DNA from: Pseudomonas hefeiensis
GTDB lineage: Bacteria > Pseudomonadota > Gammaproteobacteria > Pseudomonadales > Pseudomonadaceae
Length of the DNA: 64,000 nucleotides
NCBI RefSeq assembly: GCF_030687835.1
Contig: NZ_CP117449.1
Location: 3,410,001-3,474,000 of the forward strand
Direction: 5' to 3'
In this document: positions 8,825-18,289 of the stretch, piece after piece
Numbering within the stretch: position 1 is the stretch's first letter
How the letters are laid out: each line of letters starts with the position of its first letter
Notes under the pieces: generated by a model
Databases searched by the model: none
Told to the model about the DNA's origin: nothing
What the model saw: only the letters and a program-made list of their open reading frames with translations
Translations under genes and position numbers: made by a program

Positions 8825-9646
8825 TTATCGCGCCAGAATGAATCGCTCGATTGCCAGCGCCGCGCCGTCTTCGGTGTTAGCTGCAGTGATGACATCGGCT
8901 TGGCGCTGAATCGCCACCTCCGCCTGTCCCATGGCAATCGACAACCCCGCGCGGTGAAACATCGCCGGATCGTTGCCACCGTCGCCCATGGCGGCGGTCT
9001 GCTCCAACGGCACCCCGAGGAACTCTGCCAGGGTCGCCAGCGCCTCACCCTTGTTAGCCTGCATCGCCGTCACATCCAGATAAATCGGTTGCGAACGCGA
9101 GACCTGAGCCTGGCCCTGGAGCAGAGGATGCAACCGAGCCTCCAGCTCAACCAGTAGCTGCGTATTGGCGCTGGTCGCGACGATCTTGTCGATACGCTCC
9201 AGATAAGGCTCGAAACTCTCGACTTGCACCGGTGGATAGCCCAGGCCGCGCGTCTCCACCGGCACCATCGGACCGTTGGCGTCGCGCACCAGCCAGTCAC
9301 CGTCGGCAAACACCCAAACCTCGATGCCAGGCTGATCGGCGTACAAGGCCAATGTCGCCAAAGCCGCCTCTGGCGGCAGGTAGTGCACGGCAAGGAAACT
9401 GCCGTCCGGGTGCACCAACGTGCCGCCATTGAACGCGGCAGTCGGCAAGTCGACACCCAAGGCCTCGATCTGCTGCAACATCGCTCGGGGTGGCCGTCCG
9501 GTGGCGAGGCTGAACAGCACGCCAGCCTCACGTAATGAGCGAACGGCTTCGATGGTGCGCTGGTTGAGACTGTGGTCGGGCAGCAGCAGCGTGCCGTCCA
9601 TGTCACTGAGTAAAAAACGGATGGGGTGTTGCATCTGATTACTCAT
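8825..9646 (-). CDS. Cof-type HAD-family sugar-phosphate phosphatase
   Basis: 273 residues of the Cof/YbiV subgroup of HAD hydrolases. Motif I DMDGTLL holds the nucleophilic Asp, motif II is SLATGRPP and motif IV is GDGGNDPAMFHRAG; the cap domain lies between. Members remove phosphate from sugar phosphates, FMN or PLP. The chosen ATG overlaps the zwf stop codon by eight bases, so the gene is translationally linked to gnd-zwf. A second in-frame ATG 12 bases later is also possible. The context suggests a substrate among pentose-pathway or Entner-Doudoroff sugar phosphates; the substrate cannot be read from the sequence. Confidence 0.85.
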   Translation of the reverse strand: MSNQMQHPIRFLLSDMDGTLLLPDHSLNQRTIEAVRSLREAGVLFSLATGRPPRAMLQQIEALGVDLPTAAFNGGTLVHPDGSFLAVHYLPPEAALATLALYADQPGIEVWVFADGDWLVRDANGPMVPVETRGLGYPPVQVESFEPYLERIDKIVATSANTQLLVELEARLHPLLQGQAQVSRSQPIYLDVTAMQANKGEALATLAEFLGVPLEQTAAMGDGGNDPAMFHRAGLSIAMGQAEVAIQRQADVITAANTEDGAALAIERFILAR

Positions 9647-11162
9647 CGAGCGCATGCCAAACGCGGCCATCGCGTGTCAGCAGGTCATCTGCGCACGACG
9701 GGCCATCCTCACCGGCCTTATAGGGCTGGACCGCGGCGTCCTGTTGCCAGGCATCAAGAAACGGTTGCACCGCGCGCCAGCCGTTTTCAATGTTGTCGGC
9801 CCGCTGGAACAAGGTCTGATCGCCGGTCAGGCAATCGTAAATCAGGGTTTCGTAGCCCGTAGACGGTTGCATTTCGAAGAAGTCCTTGTAAGCAAAGCCC
9901 AGTTCAATGTTCGCCATGTTGAGGGCCGGTCCCGGCCGCTTGGCCAGCAGGTCGAACCACATGCCTTCATTGGGCTGGATCTGGATTCTCAAGTACGTCG
10001 GTTGCAGTTCATCGACTTCGGTATCGCGAAACTGCGCATAAGGCGCCGGTTTGAAGCAGATGATGATTTCCGTGTCCCGCACACTCATGCGTTTGCCTGT
10101 GCGCAGGTAAAACGGCACCCCGACCCATCGCCAGTTATCGATCATGACCTTGAGGGCGACGTAGGTTTCGGTGCTGCTGTCGGGCGCGACATTCGCTTCT
10201 TCGCGGTAACCGTTGACCGGCCCACCATCGACGTGGCCTGCGGTGTACTGGCCACGCACCGAGTTGGCGCGGGCCTGTTCTACCGACCAGGGCCGAATGG
10301 CCCCTACCACCTTGGCCTTTTCACCACGCACCGCATCGGCGCCGAACGCGGCCGGTGGCTCCATGGCTACCATCGCCAGTAACTGGAACAGATGGTTAGG
10401 CACCATGTCCCGCAGGGCGCCGGTGTGTTCGTAAAAACTGCCACGGGTTTCCACGCCGACGGTTTCAGCGGCGGTGATTTGCACATGGTCGATGTAGTGA
10501 TTGTTCCAGAAGGCCTCGAACAGACTGTTAGAAAAACGGCTGACCAGAATGTTCTGCACCGTTTCCTTGCCCAGGTAATGGTCGATCCGGTAGATCTGTT
10601 TTTCGCTCATGACTTTGAGCAGGCAGGCATTGAGCGCTTCGGCGGTTTGCAGGTCGGAACCGAACGGTTTCTCGATCACCACTCGCCGGAAGGCATCATC
10701 CTGCTCCTGAAGTAGCCCGGCCGCACCGAGGCGGCGAACAACTTCACTGAAAAAGCGCGGCGCGGTCGCCAGATAGAAAACCGCGTTGCCGGTGCCGCTG
10801 GCGGCGATTTTCGCCGCCAGCGCTGCGTAGGTGCCGTCATCGAGGAAATCACCCTGAACGTAGCTGATGCCCCGGGCCAGGCGGGCCCACAGCACCGGGT
10901 CGAGCGCCCGCTCGGCATCGCCGCCTTTGCTCACCGCCTGGTGACGGATGAAATCCTCGAGTTTGCTGGCGAAGTCCACATCGCTGATAGCGTTATGGTC
11001 GACCCCAATGATCTGCAGGCCATCCCCCAGCAGCCCGTCGCGACTCAGATGGTAAAGCGCCGGCATCAGCAGCCGCTTGACCAGATCACCATGGGCGCCG
11101 AACAGAAACAGCGTGGTCGGCGGCGCGGGTTCTGCTTTGGATTTCCTGCCGATCGAGGTCAT
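9639..11162 (-). CDS. zwf: Glucose-6-phosphate 1-dehydrogenase
   Basis: 507 residues. It oxidises glucose 6-phosphate to 6-phosphogluconolactone with NAD(P)+, feeding the Entner-Doudoroff and pentose phosphate routes. The N-terminal dinucleotide motif is [16 protein letters not shown] (usual form GASGDL). The substrate-binding and catalytic motif RIDHYLGKE is intact, and length is normal for the family. The start overlaps the gnd stop in an ATGA, and the 3' end overlaps the HAD gene. Pseudomonas often has several zwf copies. This copy, tied to gnd, is not the one linked to hexR and pgl, and no 6-phosphogluconolactonase gene is present here. Confidence 0.95.
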   Translation of the reverse strand: MTSIGRKSKAEPAPPTTLFLFGAHGDLVKRLLMPALYHLSRDGLLGDGLQIIGVDHNAISDVDFASKLEDFIRHQAVSKGGDAERALDPVLWARLARGISYVQGDFLDDGTYAALAAKIAASGTGNAVFYLATAPRFFSEVVRRLGAAGLLQEQDDAFRRVVIEKPFGSDLQTAEALNACLLKVMSEKQIYRIDHYLGKETVQNILVSRFSNSLFEAFWNNHYIDHVQITAAETVGVETRGSFYEHTGALRDMVPNHLFQLLAMVAMEPPAAFGADAVRGEKAKVVGAIRPWSVEQARANSVRGQYTAGHVDGGPVNGYREEANVAPDSSTETYVALKVMIDNWRWVGVPFYLRTGKRMSVRDTEIIICFKPAPYAQFRDTEVDELQPTYLRIQIQPNEGMWFDLLAKRPGPALNMANIELGFAYKDFFEMQPSTGYETLIYDCLTGDQTLFQRADNIENGWRAVQPFLDAWQQDAAVQPYKAGEDGPSCADDLLTRDGRVWHALDE

Positions 11163-12139
11163 TTTTTCGGCGCCTCCACATGGCCACCGAAGCCAAAGCG
11201 CATGGCCGAGAGCATTTTGTCGCCGTAAGTGCTCTGCTGGCGCGAGCGGAAACGGGCGAACAATGAACTGGACAGCACCGGCACCGGCACCGCTTGTTCG
11301 ATGGCCGCTTCAATGGTCCAGCGCCCTTCGCCGCTGTCGGCGACTTCACCGGAAAAGCCATCCAGCTTCGGATCGCTGGCCAGGGCGTCGGCGGTCAAGT
11401 CCAGCAACCAGGAGGAAACCACGCTGCCGCGCCGCCAAACCTCGGCGATATCAGCGACATTCAAGTCGAAACGTTGTTCAGGCGGCAGGCTTTCGCTGGA
11501 TTTGGTCTTGAGGATGTCAAAGCCCTCAGCGAAGGCCTGCATCATTCCGTATTCGATGCCGTTGTGGATCATCTTCACGAAATGCCCGGAGCCGGCCGGG
11601 CCCGCGTGGATGTAACCGCGTTCGGCACGATCATCCTCGGACTTACGGTCGCGGGTGCGCGGGATATCGCCCATCCCTGGCGCCAGACTGTCAAACAATG
11701 GGTCCAGGCGCTTCACCACTTCGGCGTCACCGCCAATCATCATGCAATAACCGCGCTCCAGGCCCCAGACGCCACCGGAGGTGCCGACATCGATGTAGCT
11801 TAAGCCTTTTTCCGACAAGGCCTGGGCGCGACGGATGTCATCCTTGTAGTACGTATTACCGCCATCAATGATGACGTCGCCAGGCTCCAGCAGCTCGCTG
11901 AGGGCGTTAATCGTGTCTTCAGTGGGTGCGCCGGCCGGCAGCATGACCCAGACTGCCCGTGGTTTTTCCAGACCGGCGACCAGTGCCGGCAGATCCACAA
12001 CGCCCGTGGCGCCTTCCTGGCTCAGGTTTTCGACAAAAGCGGCATTGCGGTCGTAGACGACGGTGGTGTGCCCATTGAGCATCAGGCGCCGTGCGATATT
12101 GCCGCCCATGCGGCCCAGTCCGATGATCCCGAGTTGCAT
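11159..12139 (-). CDS. gnd: 6-phosphogluconate dehydrogenase, short (Gnd/GntZ) form
   Basis: 326 residues, the short class of decarboxylating 6-phosphogluconate dehydrogenase, which lacks the duplicated C-terminal part of the 470-residue enzymes. The N-terminal Rossmann motif [13 protein letters not shown] is followed by [10 protein letters not shown] and [13 protein letters not shown], and by the substrate and active-site segment [16 protein letters not shown]. The product is ribulose 5-phosphate, CO2 and NAD(P)H; short forms often prefer NAD+. It is first in an overlapping gnd-zwf-phosphatase unit. About 285 bases separate it from the divergent small gene at 12424, giving space for its promoter. 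Confidence 0.94.
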   Translation of the reverse strand: MQLGIIGLGRMGGNIARRLMLNGHTTVVYDRNAAFVENLSQEGATGVVDLPALVAGLEKPRAVWVMLPAGAPTEDTINALSELLEPGDVIIDGGNTYYKDDIRRAQALSEKGLSYIDVGTSGGVWGLERGYCMMIGGDAEVVKRLDPLFDSLAPGMGDIPRTRDRKSEDDRAERGYIHAGPAGSGHFVKMIHNGIEYGMMQAFAEGFDILKTKSSESLPPEQRFDLNVADIAEVWRRGSVVSSWLLDLTADALASDPKLDGFSGEVADSGEGRWTIEAAIEQAVPVPVLSSSLFARFRSRQQSTYGDKMLSAMRFGFGGHVEAPKK

Positions 12140-12360
12140 GTGCTGATGCTCCCTACTACAAATAAAGGTATGTCAAAGGTTTAAATCGATAAGCTCGATA
12201 CGACTAGTGGAGGTTAGTCCAGAGCATGGCTACATAGTTTCCGGGTAATTTGCGCGATCACAAGGGATAACGCTCCGAACCCGGCTGAAGACACAGCGAC
12301 CATGAAAAATAAAAAAGTTCCAATCCCAAGCAAAAGAAATCAGAATCGGCGCCGATAGTA

Positions 12361-12390
12361 GAGGTGTCGACCAAATACTGGCGACATCTC
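12361..12390. promoter_or_regulatory. Inverted repeat upstream of the 57-codon gene
   Basis: GAGGTGTCG (12361-12369) pairs with CGACATCTC (12382-12390) with one G-U, and an inner CC/GG extends the stem past a single bulged A. The loop is AAATACT. It ends 33 bases before the start of the small gene. It could be an operator or an mRNA leader structure. Confidence 0.45.
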
Positions 12391-12423
12391 TATAGTTGAT
12401 GTACGCCATTTGCGAGGTGAGCA

Positions 12424-12597
12424 ATGGACTCCGTAGTTACCGCACGTCCTCCCCAAACCCTTTACGTGACCATTCGTCGCGACGAATTACGCCTGCTCAA
12501 AGAAGAGCGTGATCTGCTGCTCGATGAGGTGACGCAATTGCGCATGCAGTTGCAACACTCACAGCTGTCCCATCAGAGCCAGGCCCTGACTCGGTAA
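12424..12597 (+). CDS. 57-residue coiled-coil protein
   Basis: A small open frame that is probably real: GAGGTG ends four bases before the ATG. The product starts MDSVVTARPPQTLYV, then forms a charged amphipathic helix (DELRLLKEERDLLLDEVTQL) and ends in a Gln/Ser/His-rich tail. Leu spacing (about every 3-4 residues from 22 to 43) suggests a short coiled coil. No family recognised. It stands alone between two RNA-hairpin-like repeats and is divergent from gnd. Confidence 0.65.
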   Translation: MDSVVTARPPQTLYVTIRRDELRLLKEERDLLLDEVTQLRMQLQHSQLSHQSQALTR

Positions 12598-12925
12598 CCC
12601 GAGCAGAGGCGCGGCGCCGGAAGTGACACTGGACAAACCGGTGTCATTTCCATGTATCCCCATTTCGTGCCAAGGCATTTGACCCTGCTGGAGCGGCCAG
12701 CGTCCTGCCCCTGGTGCGCGGTGTGCCGGCTCGAGAGGCTGTGACGCAACCATCGTGGATAAAGCCCCTCGCCACAGCTCCCGGCGTTCGATTTGTAACC
12801 AAATAACTCACAATTTTTTCACACCCCTATCGTGATACTCCCGGCCTTTTAAGACTGTTCGGCGCATGCCTGTGGGCCTCTATCAGGTGCCAACGGCTTC
12901 GTCGACAAAAAGGCTGGAGCGCTTG
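12598..12925. other. Intergenic region with a stable RNA hairpin (12619-12651)
   Basis: No further gene seen. In RNA, 12619-12632 (GGAAGTGACACTGG) pairs over all 14 positions with 12638-12651, using two G-U pairs and an ACAAA loop. No T tract follows, so it may be a 3'-end stabiliser or a factor-dependent terminator for the 57-codon gene. The rest leads to the cptA-like gene; no clear promoter was recognised. Confidence 0.5.
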
Positions 12926-14665
12926 ATGAGTTTGTTCAAACGCAGCACAACGACTGCGAAAGGTTTCGACTGGGCCGGGTTTGGCTGGCTTTTTCTGTTT
13001 TTCTGGTATTTCTCGGGTATTACCCAACTGCTCATACTGGTGACTGACACCTCCGGGTTCACCGGGTTTCGCCAGGCCTTCGTGATGAGCGCACTGTGGC
13101 TGGCGCCCATGTTGCTCTTCCCTGCCCGGACCCGCTTGCTTGCCGCATTGATCGGCATCGTGCTGTGGGCCTGTTCCATGGCCAGCCTGGGTTACTTCTT
13201 CATCTATCAGCAGGAGTTTTCCCAGAGCGTCATCTTCATCATGTTCGAATCGAACGTGTCCGAAGCCGGCGAGTACATGACGCAGTATTTTGCCTGGTGG
13301 ATGGTGGCGGCCTTCCTGGCCCACACCGTCGTCGGATATTGGCTCTGGACACGTCTGCGCCCGGTGTATCTGCCCCGCAGCCAAGCCATGCTGGCGGCAA
13401 CCATGATCGTAGTGGCAGTGGTCGGCTATCCGCTGGTCAAGCATACCCTGCGTGCTGGCACGCTGGCCGGTGGCCTGGAGAAGTTCGAAAGTCGCATCGA
13501 ACCGGCCGTGCCATGGCAGATGCTGGTGGCGTACCGTCGCTATGGCGAACAGCTGGAAAACATGCAGGGCATGCTTCACAGCGCGAGCAAGATCGCACCG
13601 CTGCGCCACCTCAAGGACGCCGCGGCCGACCAGCCCGCCACCCTGGTGCTGGTCATCGGCGAGTCCACCAACCGCCAGCGCATGAGCTTGTACGGCTATC
13701 CAAGGAAAACGACGCCGGAGTTGGACAAGCTCAAGGACCAACTCTCGGTTTTCGACAATGTCATCACCCCGCGCCCCTATACCATCGAAGCGCTGCAGCA
13801 GGTGCTGACGTTCGCCGATGAGCAGAACCCGGATCTTTACCTGAGTACGCCGTCCCTGGTGAGCATGATGAAGCAGGCGGGCTACAAGACTTTCTGGATC
13901 ACCAACCAGCAGACCATGACCAAGCGCAACACCATGCTCACAACCTTCTCTCAACAGGCCGATGCGCAGGTATACCTGAACAACAACCGTAACCAGAACG
14001 CGGCGCAATACGACGGCGATGTGATCGCCCCGTTCAACCAGGCCCTGGCGGACAGCGCACCGCGCAAACTGATCGTGGTACACCTGCTGGGTACACACAT
14101 GAGCTACCAGTACCGGTATCCACCGACCTTCAAGAAGTTCACCGACCGTCAGGGCGTACCTGCGGGCGTGCGTGACGATCAGGTTCCGACCTACAACAGT
14201 TACGACAACGCGGTGCTGTACAACGACTTCGTGGTCTCCAGCCTGATCAAGGACTACGCCAAAACCGACCCCAATGGCTTTTTGCTGTACCTCTCGGACC
14301 ATGGCGAAGACGTGTTCGATTCGCCTGGCCATAGCACGCTTGGCCGCAACGAAGGCAAGCCGACCGCGCCGATGTACACGGTTCCGTTTATCGCCTGGGC
14401 CTCGCCCAAGTGGCGCGAAACTCATGACTGGAACTTCAGCAGTGACCTGTCACGCCCCTACAGCAGCGCGCACTTGATCCACACCTGGGCAGACCTGGCC
14501 GGTTTGAGTTTTGATGAGCTGGACCACAGCAAAAGCCTGGTCAGCGCCGACTTCAAGGCCCGCCCGCTGTTGATCGGCAACCCGTATGAACGCCAGCGCA
14601 AGGCCCTGATCGACTTCAGCCTGATGCAACCCAAGGCGCCTGCGGTGCGGGTCGTGCAAAAATAG
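12926..14665 (+). CDS. cptA: Phosphoethanolamine transferase, CptA-like
   Basis: 579 residues. The N-terminal part has about five membrane helices (first near residues 20-35, FGWLFLFFWYFSGI). The periplasmic C-terminal half is an alkaline-phosphatase-fold sulfatase-like domain. The nucleophile motif is VIGESTNRQRMSLYGYPR (Thr acceptor), and metal-binding SDHGEDVFDSPGHS lies near the end. The EptA/CptA family moves phosphoethanolamine from phosphatidylethanolamine to lipid A or LPS core, altering surface charge. Closest in style to CptA, which acts on core heptose. The start was put at the ATG before SLFKRSTTT, with GGAG upstream. Single gene, convergent with the GNAT gene. Confidence 0.85.
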   Translation: MSLFKRSTTTAKGFDWAGFGWLFLFFWYFSGITQLLILVTDTSGFTGFRQAFVMSALWLAPMLLFPARTRLLAALIGIVLWACSMASLGYFFIYQQEFSQSVIFIMFESNVSEAGEYMTQYFAWWMVAAFLAHTVVGYWLWTRLRPVYLPRSQAMLAATMIVVAVVGYPLVKHTLRAGTLAGGLEKFESRIEPAVPWQMLVAYRRYGEQLENMQGMLHSASKIAPLRHLKDAAADQPATLVLVIGESTNRQRMSLYGYPRKTTPELDKLKDQLSVFDNVITPRPYTIEALQQVLTFADEQNPDLYLSTPSLVSMMKQAGYKTFWITNQQTMTKRNTMLTTFSQQADAQVYLNNNRNQNAAQYDGDVIAPFNQALADSAPRKLIVVHLLGTHMSYQYRYPPTFKKFTDRQGVPAGVRDDQVPTYNSYDNAVLYNDFVVSSLIKDYAKTDPNGFLLYLSDHGEDVFDSPGHSTLGRNEGKPTAPMYTVPFIAWASPKWRETHDWNFSSDLSRPYSSAHLIHTWADLAGLSFDELDHSKSLVSADFKARPLLIGNPYERQRKALIDFSLMQPKAPAVRVVQK

Positions 14666-14701
14666 CCGGAGCACCCTCGCCCGCTACCACAGGGGCGGCC
14701 T

Positions 14702-15211
14702 CTACAGGGGCTTTGTCCAGAACAGCATACGGCCATGGGCCGGGTCGAACATACCTGGGGCAAAGCCAAACCTGGTATAGCTGGCCTGGGCGATGGCATT
14801 GCCTTCAAGCACTTCCAGAGTGATTTTGCAGCAACCACGCTGGCGGGCGATATCCTCGACCTTCTGCAGCATCTTCTGGCTCAACCCCAACCCGCGGAAC
14901 GGCTTCATCACCACCACATCGTGGACATTGACCAGCGGTCTGCAGGCGAAGGTCGAAAAACCTTCGAAGCAATTGACCAGGCCCGCTGGTTCGCCGTTGA
15001 CGAAAGCCAGTACGCTGAAGGCATGCGGGCGCTTGGCCAGTTCCTCGGGTAGATGCAGCAGCACTTCGGGCGGCAGCGGCTGGCCACCGCCCATTGGATC
15101 TTCGGCATAGCCGTTCAGCACATAACAGATTGCTTCGGCGTGGACTGCATTGGTATAGCTGGCTTGTAATACAAGAATGTCCCTGGTTTCTTCCACGGCG
15201 TTCCATCTCAC
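14702..15211 (-). CDS. GNAT-family N-acetyltransferase
   Basis: 169 residues, a single GNAT domain. The acetyl-CoA site motif A is visible as DVVVMKPFRGLGLSQKML, and motif B as LEVLEGNAIAQASYTRFGF. The signature YAEDPMGGGQPLP near residue 40 is shared by a subgroup of uncharacterised bacterial GNATs. Substrate unknown. The start appears to be GTG; no good ribosome site precedes it, and another GTG five codons later is possible. It lies 42 bases after zapE on the same strand and may be read from that transcript. Confidence 0.8.
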   Translation of the reverse strand: MRWNAVEETRDILVLQASYTNAVHAEAICYVLNGYAEDPMGGGQPLPPEVLLHLPEELAKRPHAFSVLAFVNGEPAGLVNCFEGFSTFACRPLVNVHDVVVMKPFRGLGLSQKMLQKVEDIARQRGCCKITLEVLEGNAIAQASYTRFGFAPGMFDPAHGRMLFWTKPL

Positions 15212-15253
15212 GTCGGTATTACCGGCGGCTCCGATGCCGTCGGCGGGATACGG

Positions 15254-16375
15254 TCAGGCAGACTGACCAAAACGCTGCATTTGCATTTCCTGCAGGCGAC
15301 TGAGCGTACGACGAAACGGGAACTGCAGATAGCCCTCGGTGTACAACCGCTCCATCGGCACCTGTGCCGAAAGGTACAACGGCACCTTGCGGTCGTAGCA
15401 TTCATCGACCAGGGCGATGAAACGCCGCACGCCGTCATCATGGATGGACAACTGCGGCAACTCGCGATCGCCGGCCTCGACCCGTTCGACGCCGTCTTCG
15501 GTTCCACGGGCAATGCGCCCCTCGCGCTGTTCGGCGCTGAGACTGGGTACGTCGCTGATCAGGATGGCCTTGAAACGGTCGCACAGTGCCATGAAATCCA
15601 TGGCCGAGTACGGCTGCTCACACATATCCGCGTAACGACTCCACAACACCGTATCGCTGGCCCGCACGGGTTCAAGCAGACGATGACCGACTTCAATCGG
15701 CAAACAGTTTGACGCCTGCCCAGCGGTCAACTGGGCGAAAACAGCCGCCAATGGATCGGGTTGCCCAAGGTCGCGTAGCCAATAGCGCTGCTGCAATGCA
15801 CCCGGATGCTGGCGATGGTCTTGCCATCCGTTGACCGGCACCACCTGCATGTGCTGCTTGATCGCCGTGATGGTCGGCAGGAATCGTTCGCGATTGTGGC
15901 CGTTGGCATAAAGCTCCTCGGGCGGCAGATTGGACGTGCTGACCACCACCATGCCCCGTTCGAACATGACCTGAAACAGACGGGACAGAATGATGGCATC
16001 GCCGATATCGGTGACGAACAACTCGTCGAAACACAACACCCTGACCTCTTGGCTCAGCTCTGCAGCTAATGCCTGCAAGGGGTCCGGCGTGCCCGTAAGC
16101 TGGAACGAGCGCTGATGCACCCAGGCCATGAAATGATGGAAATGCTGCCGACGGCCCGGCACCCTCAGGCTTTCGTAGAAACGGTCCATCAACCAGGTCT
16201 TGCCGCGTCCGACCGGCCCCCAGAGATAAACGCCCTGGATCGACTTTCGCCCTTCGTGCAATGCCTGGTGGCACTGTTGCAGAGCCATGATGGCCAGTTC
16301 TTGGGCTTCATCCTGGACGAAACCATGGTGTTCGATGGCATGCTGCCAGGCACTCAAGGGGGAGTCGAAAGTCAT
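15254..16375 (-). CDS. zapE: AFG1/ZapE-family ATPase
   Basis: 373 residues. P-loop ATPase of the AFG1-like family: Walker A GPVGRGKT (53-60), Walker B in VLCFDELFVTDIGDA and sensor region VVVSTSNLPPEELY. In E. coli ZapE binds the division ring and shapes FtsZ under stress; in mitochondria AFG1 helps protein turnover. Pseudomonads often carry more than one such protein, and this one is not beside the usual ribosomal or petA genes, so it may be a paralogue with a separate job. The start was placed at the ATG before TFDSPLSAW; the frame continues upstream but reads through a REP-like repeat. Confidence 0.85.
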   Translation of the reverse strand: MTFDSPLSAWQHAIEHHGFVQDEAQELAIMALQQCHQALHEGRKSIQGVYLWGPVGRGKTWLMDRFYESLRVPGRRQHFHHFMAWVHQRSFQLTGTPDPLQALAAELSQEVRVLCFDELFVTDIGDAIILSRLFQVMFERGMVVVSTSNLPPEELYANGHNRERFLPTITAIKQHMQVVPVNGWQDHRQHPGALQQRYWLRDLGQPDPLAAVFAQLTAGQASNCLPIEVGHRLLEPVRASDTVLWSRYADMCEQPYSAMDFMALCDRFKAILISDVPSLSAEQREGRIARGTEDGVERVEAGDRELPQLSIHDDGVRRFIALVDECYDRKVPLYLSAQVPMERLYTEGYLQFPFRRTLSRLQEMQMQRFGQSA

Positions 16376-16467
16376 ACAGCCCGGATCCGGAAAACGAGGT
16401 CGGGGAGTATGCCATGTTGGCGGCTTTGAGTGAGTGATCCCACCTGCCTGCAAATCCACACGAAACC

Positions 16468-16499
16468 CTGTGGCGAAGGAGCTTAACCCCTCGCCACAG
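16468..16499. repeat. REP-like inverted repeat
   Basis: CTGTGGCGA (16468-16476) and TCGCCACAG (16491-16499) form a perfect 9-base stem, with further partial pairing inside. It resembles a second Pseudomonas REP family (GTGGCGAGGGG type). It lies between the NTF2-like gene and zapE and may also end transcription. Confidence 0.65.
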
Positions 16500-16527
16500 G
16501 CGTGTTGACGAACCAACATGCAAACAT

Positions 16528-16869
16528 CTAGATCGAGATATCCAGCCGGCTGATCTTCCCCTGCTCGTCGAGCCGGAAGGTGTAGCGCAACTCCAGCGGG
16601 CTGCCGGGAAAAGTGCCGGAGATCAGGTTATGTACCAGCACCTTGCCGGTGCGTTGCTGCACATTGAGCACCTCAACCCGAGGCTGAAAACGCCGGGCGG
16701 TGTCTTCCATCCATTGAGCGATGGCCTGGGTACCGACGCGGTGCTGACCTTCATCGAATACATTGGCATCCTCGGCGAAAAAACGCGTCACCGCCGAACT
16801 GTCACGGGCATTGGCGGCCTCAATGTAGCCGGCGATGGCCGGGGCCAGGGAAGAGACGGGATTGGACAT
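16528..16869 (-). CDS. NTF2/SnoaL-like protein
   Basis: 113 residues with the cone-shaped NTF2-like fold pattern: an N-terminal helix (IAGYIEAANARDSSAVTRFF), FAEDANVFDEGQ, a middle helix (AIAQWMEDTARRF) and C-terminal strands (LELRYTFRLDEQGKISRLDI). Members range from isomerases and hydrolases to simple ligand binders; no catalytic set is obvious. AGGAG precedes the ATG. It follows the WYL regulator gene by 51 bases on the same strand, a pairing that suggests joint control. Confidence 0.8.
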   Translation of the reverse strand: MSNPVSSLAPAIAGYIEAANARDSSAVTRFFAEDANVFDEGQHRVGTQAIAQWMEDTARRFQPRVEVLNVQQRTGKVLVHNLISGTFPGSPLELRYTFRLDEQGKISRLDISI

Positions 16870-16920
16870 GGTGCGGCTCCTTGTTCTATCGATCTGACGC
16901 TATGCTAGAACAGCCTTGTG

Positions 16921-17637
16921 TCAGTTTTTGTCAGGAGTGAAACGCCCCGCTTCGTCCAGTTCCATCAGCTTGAACCAGGCACGCAACAAGTCGCTGCGCC
17001 TACCGGGATAGCGCTCGCCCTGCTCGGTGGCAGAAGCAATCCGGTCGGTGCGAAACGTCCGATAGGCGCCGCGTAATTCACACCAGGCAACCACTACCCG
17101 CGCTTCATTGAAAAAGCCCAGGGCCAAAGGCCAGATCAAACGCTGGCTGGGGGTTTTATTCACGTCGGCGTAATCAATGTGCAGCTTGGCTTGAGCGCGA
17201 ATAGCCTGTCGGTACACATTCAGCTCCACCGCATTCTGCGGATAGCCATAGCCTGGCGGCCCGGGCAAAACCGTGGGGTTGCGCAAGGCATCCCGGACTT
17301 CAGGCGCCAACACTGCAGCCACCTTGGCCAAAGCGTCGGCGGCGGCCTTGCCCAGCACCTCATCGCCACGCTGATCAACGTAGCGCAGGCCCAGCACAAT
17401 GGCTTCGATTTCATCCGCCGTGAACATCAGCGGTGGTAGGAACAGGCCACTGCGCAACACATAGCCAATACCCGCCTCGCCCTGGATCGGCGCCCCCAAG
17501 GCCGAGAGTTCGGCGATATCACGGTAGAGCGTGCGCTCGGACACTTTCAGCTCGGTCGCCAATGTCGCAGCAGTAACCGGGCAGCGCTTGCCTCGCAAGA
17601 CTTGCAACAATGTGAGCAGCCGAGTGGTACGCGACAC
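16921..17637 (-). CDS. YafY-type transcriptional regulator (HTH and WYL domains)
   Basis: 238 residues. The N-terminal DeoR-like winged helix (RLLTLLQVLRGKRCPVTAATLA, ELKVSERTLYRDIAEL) is followed by a WYL domain at about 130-220 (IDYADVNKTPSQRLIWPLAL, RVVVAWCELRGAYRTFRTDRI). WYL domains sense nucleic acids or small ligands. The start is GTG. It is first in a two-gene unit with the NTF2-like gene and divergent from the lipoprotein gene at 17819. Confidence 0.87.
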   Translation of the reverse strand: MSRTTRLLTLLQVLRGKRCPVTAATLATELKVSERTLYRDIAELSALGAPIQGEAGIGYVLRSGLFLPPLMFTADEIEAIVLGLRYVDQRGDEVLGKAAADALAKVAAVLAPEVRDALRNPTVLPGPPGYGYPQNAVELNVYRQAIRAQAKLHIDYADVNKTPSQRLIWPLALGFFNEARVVVAWCELRGAYRTFRTDRIASATEQGERYPGRRSDLLRAWFKLMELDEAGRFTPDKN

Positions 17638-17818
17638 GATGGGCGATCCGCGGAAAAGAATGACGCAGATTAGCAGAGCCTGGTGTCAGAAACTGTCAGG
17701 AGCCATGCGCCCTCTCTGGACTGGAAACAGCGTGAGGTGCGGTGGTTTGAGCGGGATGTGGGTTATCGTGCTCAACAGTTCGCCTGCTTGCCCCACCTAT
17801 TATCGTGAGAGTTGATCC

Positions 17819-18289
17819 ATGCGCAGAGCCCTCGGTTTTTCCCTTTTCCTGATGTTGCTCAGTCTGAGCGCCTGCGCCCTCTTCCCGCACCGCGATCCGC
17901 TGAATATCACCGTGGTGGGCATCGAGCCATTGCCCAGCCAGGAGCTGGAGATGCGCTTTGCCGTGAAACTGCGCTTGCAGAACCCAAATGAAACCGCCAT
18001 CGATTACAACGGTGTCGCGCTGGACCTTGAGGTAAACGGCCGGACACTGGCATCGGGGGTCAGTGATCAGACCGGTTCCATCCCACGGTTCTCCGAAGCG
18101 GTGCTGAGCGTGCCGGTGAGCATCTCGGCTTTCTCCGTACTGCGCCAGACGCTCGGCCTGAGCCAGACCCAAAGCCTGGACAACCTGCCTTACGTACTCA
18201 AAGGTAAACTGGCGGGTGGACTGTTCGGCACCATGCGCTTCGTTGACCGTGGCACCCTGGATTTGCCGAGTACCGCGGCCACTTGGTAA
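17819..18289 (+). CDS. LEA14-like (LEA type 2) lipoprotein
   Basis: 156 residues. The lipoprotein signal ends in lipobox LSAC (Cys near residue 19). The mature part has the water-stress and hypersensitive-response fold pattern: VVGIEPLPSQELEMRFAVKL, then LQNPNETAIDYNGVALDLEV. The family is linked to desiccation tolerance in plants; in bacteria its role is not settled. The stop codon abuts the stop of the convergent nitrilase gene with no gap. Confidence 0.85.
   Translation: MRRALGFSLFLMLLSLSACALFPHRDPLNITVVGIEPLPSQELEMRFAVKLRLQNPNETAIDYNGVALDLEVNGRTLASGVSDQTGSIPRFSEAVLSVPVSISAFSVLRQTLGLSQTQSLDNLPYVLKGKLAGGLFGTMRFVDRGTLDLPSTAATW

Noticed and set aside
12827..14425. Long open frame on the minus strand opposite the phosphoethanolamine transferase gene
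   Set aside because: Its protein is His/Gly/Arg-rich without any family signal, while the plus strand has a clear domain, start and ribosome site. High GC creates such shadows.
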